Shown here: positions 29,358 through 38,183 of the stretch, piece after piece
Layout: the number at the start of each line of letters is the position of its first letter
How positions within the stretch are numbered: the first letter of the stretch is position 1
Assembly (NCBI GenBank): GCA_947630805.1
Contig: CANRIV010000014.1
Coordinates: forward strand, 1-41,308
Length of the DNA: 41,308 nucleotides
Direction: 5' to 3'
Source of the DNA: an uncultured Lachnospiraceae bacterium
Lineage (GTDB): Bacteria; Bacillota; Clostridia; Lachnospirales; Lachnospiraceae
The notes under the pieces: model-generated
Database searches by the model: none
The model's input: only the letters and a program-made list of their open reading frames with translations
What the model was told of the DNA's origin: nothing
Translations under genes and position numbers: made by a program

Positions 29358-29708
29358 TTATACATATATTAAATATATTCCCAATATTCCAATCCAGATG
29401 GCTGCATTGGATATGGTACCTATGTATGTATATCTCATAAATTTATTTTCTTCCTGAAAGCTGTTGATTCCCACAACAAATCCCACAGCTGCCATTACCA
29501 GAATCATCAGCATAATTATCCCTACATAAATTCCGGCATTTCCTTTTTTCACAATAGAAATTGAAATGGTCAGAATCATCAGAAAAATATTTATCAGAGC
29601 TATGACAGAGGATATCTTTCCTCCTTTTGAATATTTGTACAGGGGAATATGTTTTCTGTTTTTGTCTACTTTTTCATCTAAAATAATTTTTTTGTTTTTC
29701 TTTAACAT
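29358..29708 (-). CDS. small membrane protein, three TM helices, unknown function
   Basis: The 116-residue product has a basic N-terminus (1-30) and three hydrophobic helices (about 33-54, 60-80, 92-114), with SFQEENKF in the loop between helices 2 and 3. It resembles small uncharacterised Lachnospiraceae membrane proteins (I would test DUF6142). It lies 21 bp before the M29 gene and 16 bp after the VanZ-like gene, so the three may be one transcript. The ribosome binding site is weak. Confidence 0.65.
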   Translation of the reverse strand: MLKKNKKIILDEKVDKNRKHIPLYKYSKGGKISSVIALINIFLMILTISISIVKKGNAGIYVGIIMLMILVMAAVGFVVGINSFQEENKFMRYTYIGTISNAAIWIGILGIYLIYV

Positions 29709-29724
29709 TTATCTTTTTCACTCT

Positions 29725-30180
29725 CTAAATATGCTTTCTTACCTTAGTCAGCTTCATTAATATATATCCAAGAAAGCCTCCTATTGTATTCAGCAGAATA
29801 TCATCTACATCAAAAGCGCCTACCTTTGTTATCAGCTGTGCAGTCTCAATACACATACTAAAAACCATTGTAAGCAATGTGACGCTCGCAATATTTTTTA
29901 ATATTTTATTTTTTGAGATTGTGGGAAGCAGAAACCCAAACGGCATAAAACACACTACATTTCCTAACAAATTGACAATCGTAACATGCCATCCGTAATT
30001 ATTTCTCATTTCCCAAAATCTTGATATTTCCTTTAAAAATGTAAGATTATACCGGTATTCATTACTAACCATCGTCCTATCCAGTGTTTCAGAGAAAAAC
30101 ATAACATAAAGCGCCAATATCATATACAGCACAAACAATAGCCTTCCCCAAATACGGACTTTTCTATCTGTTTTTGTCAA
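29725..30180 (-). CDS. VanZ-like membrane protein, TTG start
   Basis: The 151-residue protein has the VanZ family pattern: helix 1 (about 10-28), then NLLGNVVCFMPFGFLLP (about 70-86), a central Glu in the segment SMCIETAQL, and the end segment FDVDDILLNTIGGFLGY. VanZ raises teicoplanin resistance in Enterococcus; the wider family has no settled role. The start codon is TTG at 30178-30180, preceded by AGGAGAATAAAG; no in-frame ATG gives a better fit. It follows pyrE by 29 bp and may be read from the pyr operon. Confidence 0.85.
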   Translation of the reverse strand: MTKTDRKVRIWGRLLFVLYMILALYVMFFSETLDRTMVSNEYRYNLTFLKEISRFWEMRNNYGWHVTIVNLLGNVVCFMPFGFLLPTISKNKILKNIASVTLLTMVFSMCIETAQLITKVGAFDVDDILLNTIGGFLGYILMKLTKVRKHI

Positions 30181-30209
30181 CTTTATTCTCCTGACGATTT
30201 TACTACTGA

Positions 30210-30887
30210 CTATTTTGCTCCATATTGTTCATAATACTTATCAATAGCAGTTTTTATTTTATCATCAATTACTACCTTTCCATTGTATTCTTTCTGGTAG
30301 AGGTGTTCTATAACATCCGCCATGGAAACAATAGCATTTGCCGGAAATCCATATTTTTCTTCTATTTCTTCTAACGCGCTCTTATCTCCGTTGCGTCCTT
30401 TTTCCATTCTGTTTAGGGAAACCATCAGTCCCAGAATGTCAACATTTCCCTGTGCCTTAATAATTGGAAAAGTCTCTTCAATGGATTTTCCGGAAGTTGT
30501 AACATCCTCAATGATTACCACTCTGTCGCCATCCCGAATAGGACTTCCAAGAAGGATTCCGACATCGCCGTGATCTTTTACTTCTTTCCGGTTTGAACAA
30601 TATTTAATGTCTTTTCCATACAGCTGACTGAACGCAATACAGGTAGCAACACCCAGCGGGATTCCTTTATACGAAGGTCCAAAAAGAATATCAAAATCGT
30701 CTCCGTAATGTTCGTGAATTGCTTTTGCATAATACTGTCCCAGTTTGTAAAGCTGAGAGCCGTTCACATAAAGTCCTGCATTCATAAAAAATGGAGATTT
30801 TCTTCCGCTTTTCAGAGTGAATTCCCCAAATTGCAACACATTACTTTCCACCATAAATTCAATAAATTCCTGCTTGTAGCTTTGCAT
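30210..30887 (-). CDS. pyrE: orotate phosphoribosyltransferase
   Basis: The 225-residue enzyme makes OMP from orotate and PRPP. It has the PRPP-binding motif VVIIEDVTTSGKS and the substrate loop region FGPSYKGIPLG. The ATG at 30885-30887 (MQSYKQEF) follows AAAGGAGGATTTGAAAGC; the longer frame starts within the ribosome binding region and is rejected. It is the last pyrimidine gene of the operon, 66 bp after pyrD. Confidence 0.94.
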   Translation of the reverse strand: MQSYKQEFIEFMVESNVLQFGEFTLKSGRKSPFFMNAGLYVNGSQLYKLGQYYAKAIHEHYGDDFDILFGPSYKGIPLGVATCIAFSQLYGKDIKYCSNRKEVKDHGDVGILLGSPIRDGDRVVIIEDVTTSGKSIEETFPIIKAQGNVDILGLMVSLNRMEKGRNGDKSALEEIEEKYGFPANAIVSMADVIEHLYQKEYNGKVVIDDKIKTAIDKYYEQYGAK

Positions 30888-30953
30888 GCTTTCAAATCCT
30901 CCTTTACTTATCTGCAAATATTTCTGCTCTCTTATTTTTTACTTTTTATTTTA

Positions 30954-31904
30954 TTATCTGACCAGTCCTATCAGTTCCTGTATATCCTGTACGTGATGTC
31001 TTCTCATATAGTCTTCTATTCCTTCTATCACTTCCATTGTCGTGTTCGGGTTATTGAAGTTGGCTGTTCCTATCGAGACGGCAGTAGCCCCGGCAAGTAT
31101 AAATTCCATTGCATCTTCTGCATTTGCAATTCCTCCCATACCAATGACCGGTATATGTACTGTGTTGGCCACCTGATATACCATTCTTACGGCAACCGGT
31201 TTAATTGCAGGACCCGAGAGCCCTCCGGTCTTGTTGGCGAGAACAAATTTTTGCCGCTCGACATCAATCTTCATTCCGGTTAAAGTATTAATCAAGGAAA
31301 GTGCATCGGCGCCTCCTGCCTCTGCTGCTTTTGCCATCTCTGTAATATCTGTCACATTCGGACTAAGTTTCATAATAACCGGCTGCTTTGCAGCTTTTTT
31401 CACTTCCTTGGTAATCGCCTCTACCGCCTTTGGGTCCTGTCCAAAGGCAATGCCTCCATGTTTTACATTCGGACAGGAAATATTAATCTCCAACATATCT
31501 ATCTTTTCATTTCCCAGCTTTTCTACGACGTCCACATAATCTTCCGTTGTTCTTCCACATACATTGACAATAATATTGGTATCATATTGCTGAAGGTAAG
31601 GAATATCTCTGCGGGAAAACAATTCATAGCCCGGATTCTGCAATCCTACTGCGTTTAACATTCCGCCGTAGGTCTCTGCGACCCTGGGCGTTGGATTTCC
31701 TTCCCATGGAACGTTTGCCACACCTTTGGTCACGACAGCGCCCAGCCGGTTTAAGTCTACAAATTCTCCATATTCCGCACCGGAGCCAAAAGTACCCGAT
31801 GCCACCATGACAGGATTTTTAAATTCTACACCTGCAATCCGGACTCTGGTATTTATAGAAGAAAAATCGTTTCCGGTAGCTGCACTTTTATTCTCTCTAC
31901 TCAT
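30954..31904 (-). CDS. pyrD: dihydroorotate dehydrogenase B, catalytic subunit
   Basis: The 316-residue protein oxidises dihydroorotate to orotate with FMN. Cys144 in NISCPNVKHGG is the active-site base of class 1 enzymes. Class 1B is shown by the adjacent pyrK, whose product passes electrons to NAD+. Its ATG overlaps the pyrK stop (TAATG), and AGAGGAGGTTGAACT lies inside pyrK, so the two subunits are translationally coupled. Confidence 0.95.
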   Translation of the reverse strand: MSRENKSAATGNDFSSINTRVRIAGVEFKNPVMVASGTFGSGAEYGEFVDLNRLGAVVTKGVANVPWEGNPTPRVAETYGGMLNAVGLQNPGYELFSRRDIPYLQQYDTNIIVNVCGRTTEDYVDVVEKLGNEKIDMLEINISCPNVKHGGIAFGQDPKAVEAITKEVKKAAKQPVIMKLSPNVTDITEMAKAAEAGGADALSLINTLTGMKIDVERQKFVLANKTGGLSGPAIKPVAVRMVYQVANTVHIPVIGMGGIANAEDAMEFILAGATAVSIGTANFNNPNTTMEVIEGIEDYMRRHHVQDIQELIGLVR

Positions 31905-32671
31905 TACAGTTCAACCTCCTCTGCCGAAAATACCGGACCGTCTTTGCATATCCGCTTATTTTTCACATTGGTGTGATGGTCTTTCTCCTTCGATTGGCAG
32001 ACACAGGCAAGACATGCTCCAATGCCGCATGCCATCCGTTCCTCCAAAGACAACTGACATTCTATGTTATTTTCTGCTGCATACTCTTTTATCGCTCTGA
32101 GCATCGGTGTCGGTCCGCAGGCGTAAATCACATCTCCCTCCACTGCCTGAGTGCGTATTGCATCCAGTACCGTGCCTTTTGTTCCTGCACTTCCGTCTTC
32201 TGTCGCAATATATAATTCTCCGTTATCTTTCAACTCTTCTGTGAGGAATAATTCATCCCGATATCCCGCTACAATCCGTACCGATACCATCTCTTTCAAT
32301 TCCCGTGCGAGCTGCACCATCGGAGGAATTCCGATTCCTCCTCCGATTAAAACTGCTGTTTTCCCCTCTCTTTTCATAAATCCGTTTCCAAGCGGTCCTA
32401 TCAGTTCTATGCTGTCTCCTGCTTTGTAAGTGGACATTTCCCGGGTCCCTCCGCCTACAATGCGGTATACAATTCTAAGTGTGCCGCTTTCCTTTTCTAT
32501 CTCACATATGCTGATTGGTCGTGGCAGAAGTTTCGTCCTGTCTTTACAATATACGGAGATAAACTGTCCTGCCACTGCACTCTTCGCTGCTTCTGTCTTT
32601 ATTATCATACTGTAAATATCTGTGCCGATGCACTTTTGTTCTACCACAGTTCCTGTCTCTTTTTTTCTCAT
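31904..32671 (-). CDS. pyrK: dihydroorotate dehydrogenase B, electron transfer subunit
   Basis: The 255-residue protein has an FAD domain with RPISI (51-55), an NAD-binding part with GGGIGIPPM (110-118) and CGPTPML, and a C-terminal [2Fe-2S] site with Cys215, Cys220, Cys223 and Cys242. It carries electrons from PyrD to NAD+. ATG follows AAAGGAACAGAA. It lies 76 bp after pyrF. Confidence 0.95.
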   Translation of the reverse strand: MRKKETGTVVEQKCIGTDIYSMIIKTEAAKSAVAGQFISVYCKDRTKLLPRPISICEIEKESGTLRIVYRIVGGGTREMSTYKAGDSIELIGPLGNGFMKREGKTAVLIGGGIGIPPMVQLARELKEMVSVRIVAGYRDELFLTEELKDNGELYIATEDGSAGTKGTVLDAIRTQAVEGDVIYACGPTPMLRAIKEYAAENNIECQLSLEERMACGIGACLACVCQSKEKDHHTNVKNKRICKDGPVFSAEEVEL

Positions 32672-32747
32672 TTCTGTTCCTTTCCCTGAAAGAAGGATTT
32701 TATAGATTCAACTACCTTCCAAACTTATCCGGAATCTTCTTTTTATT

Positions 32748-33665
32748 TTAAAAGATTGATGTGATATCCTGTATCATATCAATCACTGCCTGTCTGGATG
32801 CTTCAGCATATCCCTCTGCGCCAAACCCGGCATATTTTTCCTGCTGATATGCGCAGATAATACCTCTGGAAGAATTTACGATTGCTCCCAGACCGTCTTC
32901 ATTAAAATATGGTCTCAGTCCTTCGGCAGTGCCTCCCTGCGCACCGTACCCCGGTACAAGAATATAGCTCTTTGGCATCACTTTTCTCAAAACCCGTCCC
33001 ATTTCAGGATATGTGGCTCCTACTACAGCGCCAACATAACTATAAGAATCACCCATATGTTCAGCACCCCATTCTGCCACCTGCTCTCCTACCCACTCGT
33101 AAAGAGGTCTTCCATCTATTATTCGGTCCTGAAATTCTCCACTGGATGGATTGGATGTCTTTACCAGAATGAACAATCCTTTATTTTCTTTCTTACACAC
33201 ATCGATAAATGGCTTGATTCCATCCGTACCAAGATAGGGATTCACAGTAGCGAAATCTTCATCAAACAAAGAGTAGTTTTTTGTACCTATCTGAATTTTC
33301 CCAAGATGTGCCGTGGCATATGCAGCAGAAGTGGATCCAATATCACCCCTTTTTACGTCACCTATTACCACAAGATCTTTTTCCTTTGCATATTTTACGG
33401 TTTTCTCAAAAGCTGCAAGTCCCGGAACACCAAATTGTTCATACATGGCAATCTGCGGTTTTACTGCAGGAATCAGGTCATAAGTGCTGTCTATAATTCC
33501 TTTATTGTACTGCCATATTGCTTCAGCTGCACCTTCCGGCGTTTCTCCAAAGTTGTCAAACGCCTTCTTTCTGATATGTTCCGGCACATAATTTAACATA
33601 GGATCCAGTCCCACCACTATGGGTGCGTTTGTTTCTTTAATTTTTTTCACAAGTTTATTAATCAT
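32748..33665 (-). CDS. pyrF: orotidine 5'-phosphate decarboxylase
   Basis: The 305-residue protein is of the longer (type 2) OMP decarboxylase form. The active-site motif DVKRGDIG is intact (Asp103, Lys105, Asp108). It makes UMP from OMP. Its ATG lies inside the end of pyrC (8-bp overlap), preceded by AAAGGTAG, which suggests translational coupling. Confidence 0.95.
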   Translation of the reverse strand: MINKLVKKIKETNAPIVVGLDPMLNYVPEHIRKKAFDNFGETPEGAAEAIWQYNKGIIDSTYDLIPAVKPQIAMYEQFGVPGLAAFEKTVKYAKEKDLVVIGDVKRGDIGSTSAAYATAHLGKIQIGTKNYSLFDEDFATVNPYLGTDGIKPFIDVCKKENKGLFILVKTSNPSSGEFQDRIIDGRPLYEWVGEQVAEWGAEHMGDSYSYVGAVVGATYPEMGRVLRKVMPKSYILVPGYGAQGGTAEGLRPYFNEDGLGAIVNSSRGIICAYQQEKYAGFGAEGYAEASRQAVIDMIQDITSIF

Positions 33666-34932
33666 TGTACACTACCTTTCCGTTTAATATTGTATATTTT
33701 ACATTTCCGCTTACTTTTTTTCCTGCAAACGGAGTATTTTTTCCTTTTGACACAAAAGTGGCCGGGTCTATCACATATGTTTCCTCCGGATCTATAATCG
33801 TTATGTCCGCCGTTTTTCCCTCATCCAGCGTTCCTTTTTCCAGACCAAGAACTTTCGCCGGATTATAGCTCATCTTTGCTGCCATCTGCAATGGAGTAAT
33901 ATGTCCCTGTTTTACCAGATTTGTAATCGTCAGTGCTACAGAAGTTTCCAATCCTACAATTCCAAATGGAGCACCTGTAAGATTTTTCGCTTTTTCTTCC
34001 GCGCTGTGCGGTGCATGGTCAGTTGAAATGACATCCATAATATCATCCTTTAATCCCTGAATCAGTGCTTCCATATCTTCTCTGGTCCTCAGCGGTGGAT
34101 TCATTTTATAATTTCCATCATCACTTACAATATCATCCGTGCACATAGAAAAATGATGCGGGCAGACTTCCGCCGTTACTTTTATCCCCTCTGCCTTTGC
34201 CTGTTTTACCATTTCTACACTGTCTTTTGTAGAACAATGGCAAAGATGAAGCCTTGCTCCGGTTTCTCTGGCCAGCAAAATATCCCGCAAGGCTATAATA
34301 TCTTCTACTGCATTGCTGATTCCCTTGACCCCCAGCTGTTCTGACTTATCTCCCAGATTAATAACTCCACCCTGCACAAGATTAATATCCTCACAGTGTG
34401 CTAAAACCGGAACATCCGCTTTTGCAGCGGCAATCATTGCTTTCCGGTAAACTCCCGAATTCATCACTGACTTTCCATCTTCACTGACAGCGCAGATGCC
34501 GGCAGCCTTTAATTCATTGATATCCGTAATTTCCTTTCCTTCCATGGATTTTGTCACAGCCCCTACAGGAAGCACATTGGTAAGTCCGGTCTGCTTTGCC
34601 TTGTCTACAATATATTTCACTGTATCGGCGTTATCGACCACAGGTTTTGTATTCGGCATACAGCATACCGTTGTAAATCCGCCTTTTGCGGCAGCCATAC
34701 TGCCTGTCACAATATCTTCTTTATAAGTCTGTCCCGGATCCCGAAAATGAACATGAAGATCAATCAGTCCCGGCATGACATAACAGCCGGAAGCGTCAAT
34801 CACCCGGTCTGCCGTCACATCAATATGTTCTGCCTTTTTTTTAATGATTCCATCTTCTATCAGAATGTCCAGAATCCGGTCTATGTTTTCTGACGGATTT
34901 AAAACCCTTCCGTTTTTTATTAATATCGTCAA
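33658..34932 (-). CDS. pyrC: dihydroorotase, class I, TTG start
   Basis: The 424-residue amidohydrolase closes carbamoyl-aspartate to dihydroorotate. Metal ligands His60 and His62 are in HVHFRDPG, and the catalytic Asp is in STDHAPHS. The best start is TTG at 34930-34932 (product begins M/L-TILIKNGRVL, as in the family), because AAGGAG lies 7 bp upstream, while the ATG at 34966-34968 has no ribosome binding site and would add 12 residues. The longer frame to 35037 would cross the promoter and a terminator. It is the first gene of the pyrC-F-K-D-E unit; carAB and pyrB are not here. Confidence 0.93.
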   Translation of the reverse strand: MTILIKNGRVLNPSENIDRILDILIEDGIIKKKAEHIDVTADRVIDASGCYVMPGLIDLHVHFRDPGQTYKEDIVTGSMAAAKGGFTTVCCMPNTKPVVDNADTVKYIVDKAKQTGLTNVLPVGAVTKSMEGKEITDINELKAAGICAVSEDGKSVMNSGVYRKAMIAAAKADVPVLAHCEDINLVQGGVINLGDKSEQLGVKGISNAVEDIIALRDILLARETGARLHLCHCSTKDSVEMVKQAKAEGIKVTAEVCPHHFSMCTDDIVSDDGNYKMNPPLRTREDMEALIQGLKDDIMDVISTDHAPHSAEEKAKNLTGAPFGIVGLETSVALTITNLVKQGHITPLQMAAKMSYNPAKVLGLEKGTLDEGKTADITIIDPEETYVIDPATFVSKGKNTPFAGKKVSGNVKYTILNGKVVYND

Positions 34933-34990
34933 ATCAAACTCCTTATCTTTTTTCAAATATCTTCTCATTTTTTTGCCGAAAAAACGGCAT

Positions 34991-35019
34991 AATATACCAC
35001 ATAAAAGTATATCAAAAAA
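34991..35019 (-). promoter_or_regulatory. candidate promoter of the pyr operon with T6 tract at the start site
   Basis: On the minus strand TGGTATATT (34991-34999) is an extended -10 box; the -35 area is T-rich and overlaps the tail of the preceding terminator (TTGATA at 35010-35015 is another -35 option for a -10 a few bases downstream). The predicted start falls on GTTTTTT (34979-34985), which is flanked by GCCG/CGGC. The leader would be about 50 nt, too short for a PyrR attenuator. Confidence 0.5.
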
Positions 35020-35050
35020 ACACACCCCTTTCAACACAGGGATGTGTTTT
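35014..35050 (-). terminator. terminator of the DUF2079 gene
   Basis: AAAACACA-CCCT pairs with AGGG-TGTGTTTT (one mismatch), followed on the minus strand by T7. It lies 27 bp after the stop of the gene at 35077. Confidence 0.8.
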
Positions 35051-35076
35051 TATATGAGATTTTCACGCATTATTTA

Positions 35077-36903
35077 TCACTTTTTATGATAAATTACGAT
35101 ATTATTTGTCTTGTATATCTGCTGATATTTTCCACTGGAAATCAGGAAATTGAATTTTTCTTCCGGAGTGCCATATCGGGTATCAATCGCCAGATATTCT
35201 GCATTTTTATCTTCCCCATCTTTCAGATGTCTCTGGTCCCACAACTGTAGATGATTGCTAAGATGTGGCGTCAGGAATCCCGAGGCGCTGACAGTAGCTT
35301 CCTTTGGTATGGTAGAAAGCGCAGTGTTCATCTCCTGCAGTACTGCTTTATTCTCATAATAACTGGACATATAATGCGACAGCTTTGGCAGATTGTTTCC
35401 TGCAAACATGATTCCTGCACAAATGAGGGATACACACAAAACTGTATTCGTTTTATCTGTTTTCATTTCGGCCAGATTCATTATGATAATATATAAAAAC
35501 AGAGCAATGACACCAAAATTATATTGAAATGTTATATCGTGCATATACTGATATACCGGAAGAAGATTAAAAAGTATAAAAGGTGCCAGCAGAAGATATC
35601 TGGAATATTTTTTTCCGGTCGCAAATAACATTCCCGCCACCGGTACCATCATCAGCATAATGTACTGCAGTTTTCTCATTTCATCAGAAGGTGCATCTGC
35701 AATGAGCTGGGTCATGGCATAGGCCGGATTTGCCAGAATTGTCTGAATAATCTGGAACATGCCTCCCTGTGAATCTACATAGAGATTACTCCATCGGTTT
35801 TCTGCTACTCCGAGTCCATAACTTTTTACAATGGAGACGGCAATCAGAAAATAAACTGCCGATGCAATTACCAAAATTGCACCCCTCTTTTTATCTTTTC
35901 TGGAAAATATATAAAATACGCCGAGTATCATCAGATAAATCGCGGCATCTTCTTTTACTAAGAATGTAAAGAGAACAAAAACAGCCGTCATGATATTTTT
36001 GTTTTTCTCTATGGCCCACACACACATTAATATACCAAAAGTCAAAAAACAATTTTCATGGATATCGTAAAACGCACCGGCTGATGTCGCAGGATATAGG
36101 GCATATAATAGGGCAAGTCCCACGCTGACCCAACCGGACAGTTTAAAATGTCTGCAAAGCAGAACAATCGGAATCAGCGGAAGGGCTATCATGAGCGCCT
36201 GTATCAGCTGTACAGTAACCGGAGACGGAAAGATAAAATAAAACGGCAGTCCCAGATAATAAATCGGAGAAAAATGCACTCCAAAATGGGACAGAAGATA
36301 ATTTCTCTCCAGTGTAGTTTCCATTGTTCCTTTTTGTCTCATATACTCATACATTTGCGCAAAAATTCCAAAATCAAATGTAGAACTGCTGTAAGTCAGA
36401 TATCGCAAAACGGTAATGGCTCCTACAAACGCAAATAATAAGATTCCTATTATCATCACAATAACATTTATTTTTTTTCTGCTTAATCGGAATAATTTCA
36501 GCAGAGCATAGATATCTTCTTTTACATACAAAAATGCCAGCACTCCCATAAAGCACAGAATACCCTGATAACATACATTTCCTATCGTATTGTTGGAAAA
36601 TGTTTCCCAGGAAACACCATATCCATTGCAGGCGCATAGTATCAGAAATAAATAGACGATTGTAAACATACTAAGTCTTGCTACGTTGTCTTTCAAATAA
36701 AACAAAACGGCAAAAACTGCTGTACATATACAAAAAAATATGACTGTCGTCGGGAATGATAAGAGCTTGTTATCATTTAACTGGCTGATTTGTCTGGGGA
36801 TGCCCCGCAGCATCGCGCTCAAACACCAGCCGCCTACCAGGCTGACAAAAAATCCCTGGATAAGCCATTCCTGATTTTTCCGTATTTTCTGTATGATATT
36901 CAC
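35077..36903 (-). CDS. polytopic membrane protein, DUF2079 type (GT-C-like), GTG start
   Basis: The 608-residue protein has about 13 hydrophobic helices. The segment STFDFGIFAQMYEYM (about 173-187) followed by an HFGVHFSP stretch is typical of DUF2079 proteins, which look like GT-C fold glycosyltransferases using lipid-linked sugars. No function has been proven for this group as far as I know. Charged residues in the first outside loop (Asp and His) would be the catalytic candidates. The start is GTG at 36901-36903, preceded by GAGGAGGAAAAACG. It is divergent from degV and ends in its own terminator. Confidence 0.85.
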   Translation of the reverse strand: MNIIQKIRKNQEWLIQGFFVSLVGGWCLSAMLRGIPRQISQLNDNKLLSFPTTVIFFCICTAVFAVLFYLKDNVARLSMFTIVYLFLILCACNGYGVSWETFSNNTIGNVCYQGILCFMGVLAFLYVKEDIYALLKLFRLSRKKINVIVMIIGILLFAFVGAITVLRYLTYSSSTFDFGIFAQMYEYMRQKGTMETTLERNYLLSHFGVHFSPIYYLGLPFYFIFPSPVTVQLIQALMIALPLIPIVLLCRHFKLSGWVSVGLALLYALYPATSAGAFYDIHENCFLTFGILMCVWAIEKNKNIMTAVFVLFTFLVKEDAAIYLMILGVFYIFSRKDKKRGAILVIASAVYFLIAVSIVKSYGLGVAENRWSNLYVDSQGGMFQIIQTILANPAYAMTQLIADAPSDEMRKLQYIMLMMVPVAGMLFATGKKYSRYLLLAPFILFNLLPVYQYMHDITFQYNFGVIALFLYIIIMNLAEMKTDKTNTVLCVSLICAGIMFAGNNLPKLSHYMSSYYENKAVLQEMNTALSTIPKEATVSASGFLTPHLSNHLQLWDQRHLKDGEDKNAEYLAIDTRYGTPEEKFNFLISSGKYQQIYKTNNIVIYHKK

Positions 36904-36939
36904 CGTTTTTCCTCCTCAAAAAAGATTAAATTCTGTTAT

Positions 36940-36968
36940 ATTGTAGCATATATTATGGAATAATAAAA
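36940..36968 (-). promoter_or_regulatory. candidate promoter of the DUF2079 gene
   Basis: TGCTACAAT (36940-36948) on the minus strand is an extended -10 box; the -35 place 17 bp upstream (TTTTAT) is weak. Confidence 0.4.
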
Positions 36969-36996
36969 TTAGTTTCAGGGAATTATAAAAAATGAC

Positions 36997-37024
36997 TTGA
37001 TTTAATTTACATACATGTTATACT
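36997..37024 (+). promoter_or_regulatory. promoter of the degV gene
   Basis: TTGATT (36997-37002) and TATACT (37019-37024) with a 16-bp spacer, about 40 bp upstream of the start codon. Confidence 0.65.
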
Positions 37025-37047
37025 TATGTAGTAATGAATACTACATA
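37025..37047 (+). promoter_or_regulatory. palindromic operator-like site in the degV leader
   Basis: TATGTAGTA-ATGAA-TACTACATA is a perfect 9-bp inverted repeat that begins at the base after the -10 box and covers the predicted transcription start. The position is that of a repressor operator. No regulator gene is next to it. Confidence 0.55.
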
Positions 37048-37065
37048 AAGGAGTTATTGGAAACT

Positions 37066-37950
37066 ATGTTTAAGATTATGAGTGACAGTGCATGTGATTT
37101 ATCAAACAAATATGTAAAGCTGCATGATATTACCATTGTTCCTTTACTGGTCTCTTTTGATGGAGAAAATTTCATGCGTGATGCTGTTGATATAACACGA
37201 AATGAAGTCTATGAGAAAATGATTCAGAATCCCGGATTTTATCCCAAGACTTCACTGCCTAGTATTGAAACTTATTACAATATTTTTAAAGAATACACGG
37301 ACCAGGGAATCCCTGTTGTCTGTTTTACTATCTCGATGATTTTTAGCGGCTCTTTCAATTCAGCAAATAATGCCAAAGACTTAATTCTTGAAGAAAATCC
37401 GGATGCAAATATTGCAATCATCGACTCTAAACAAAACACAGTAACCCAGGGATTGGTAATTGACCAGATGGTGCGGATGAGAGATGCCGGAATTCCTTTG
37501 GAAGATGCCTTAAAGAAAATGGAACGTCTAATCGACTCTTCCAGAATTTTCTTTACCGTGGGATCTCTGGATTATCTTCAGATGGGCGGACGTATTGGAA
37601 AGGTTGCCGCCGCTGCCAGCAAAATTGATGTAAAACCTGTTATTATTATGAAAAACGGCGATATCGGGCTGGGAGGTATTGGAAGAAACAGAAACAAATT
37701 AAAAACTAAAGTTCTCAATGTGGCAAATAAATATCTGACGGAAAAAGGAAAAGATAACTTTATCGTATCCGTCGGATATGGATATGATGCGGCAGAGGGA
37801 GTAAAATTTATGAATGAAGTCGAGGAGACGTTGGGCGTTTCCTTAAACTCTGAAACCAATGTAGCGATTGGGATTGTATCTGCAGTTCATACGGGACCTT
37901 ACCCGATAGGAATAGGTGTTATTCAGAAATATGAAACACTGGATTTGTAA
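37066..37950 (+). CDS. DegV family fatty-acid-binding protein
   Basis: The 294-residue protein starts MFKIMSDSACDLSNKY, the usual DegV/FakB start, and shows the family segments FSGSFNSAN, GSLDYLQMGGRIGK and HTGPYPIGIG, which line the lipid pocket. In the best studied members (FakB) the protein presents a fatty acid to the kinase FakA; no fakA is in the window, so the lipid and partner are unknown. I chose ATG 37066, which has AAAGGAG upstream (spacing rather long) and matches the family; the upstream frame start would lie within the palindrome and promoter. A strong terminator follows. Confidence 0.92.
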   Translation: MFKIMSDSACDLSNKYVKLHDITIVPLLVSFDGENFMRDAVDITRNEVYEKMIQNPGFYPKTSLPSIETYYNIFKEYTDQGIPVVCFTISMIFSGSFNSANNAKDLILEENPDANIAIIDSKQNTVTQGLVIDQMVRMRDAGIPLEDALKKMERLIDSSRIFFTVGSLDYLQMGGRIGKVAAAASKIDVKPVIIMKNGDIGLGGIGRNRNKLKTKVLNVANKYLTEKGKDNFIVSVGYGYDAAEGVKFMNEVEETLGVSLNSETNVAIGIVSAVHTGPYPIGIGVIQKYETLDL

Positions 37951-37966
37951 TTCAATCTGTCCATTC

Positions 37967-38033
37967 AAAAAGAGGATACCGAAAAGAGTAAGTGCTTTTT
38001 TTGCACAGACATGTCTTTCGGTATCCTCTTTTT
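37967..38033 (+). terminator. terminator of degV
   Basis: AAAAGAGGATACCGAAA (37967-37983) pairs with CTTTCGGTATCCTCTTTTT (38015-38033). A second small hairpin, GTGC-T7-GCAC, is inside the loop. The stem with T-run makes a strong terminator. Confidence 0.88.
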
Positions 38034-38119
38034 ATCTGTCAGAACAGATAATTCTACAGCGGTCTTCCAAAAATCGAAACATTTTATTTCTTTTACAATA
38101 CAAACGTTTTCCTTTCTAA

Positions 38120-38148
38120 TTGACTTTAAATTCCACACACTTTAAAAT
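38120..38148 (+). promoter_or_regulatory. promoter of the 695-residue membrane protein gene
   Basis: TTGACT (38120-38125) and TAAAAT (38143-38148) with a 17-bp spacer, 36 bp upstream of the start codon. Confidence 0.7.
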
Positions 38149-38183
38149 AAAACTGATATACAAAATATAGTGAGGTATAATTC

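Noticed and set aside
34933-35013. PyrR-type attenuator before pyrC
   Set aside because: The leader is too short, and the only strong hairpin (35014-35050) belongs upstream as the terminator of the preceding gene.
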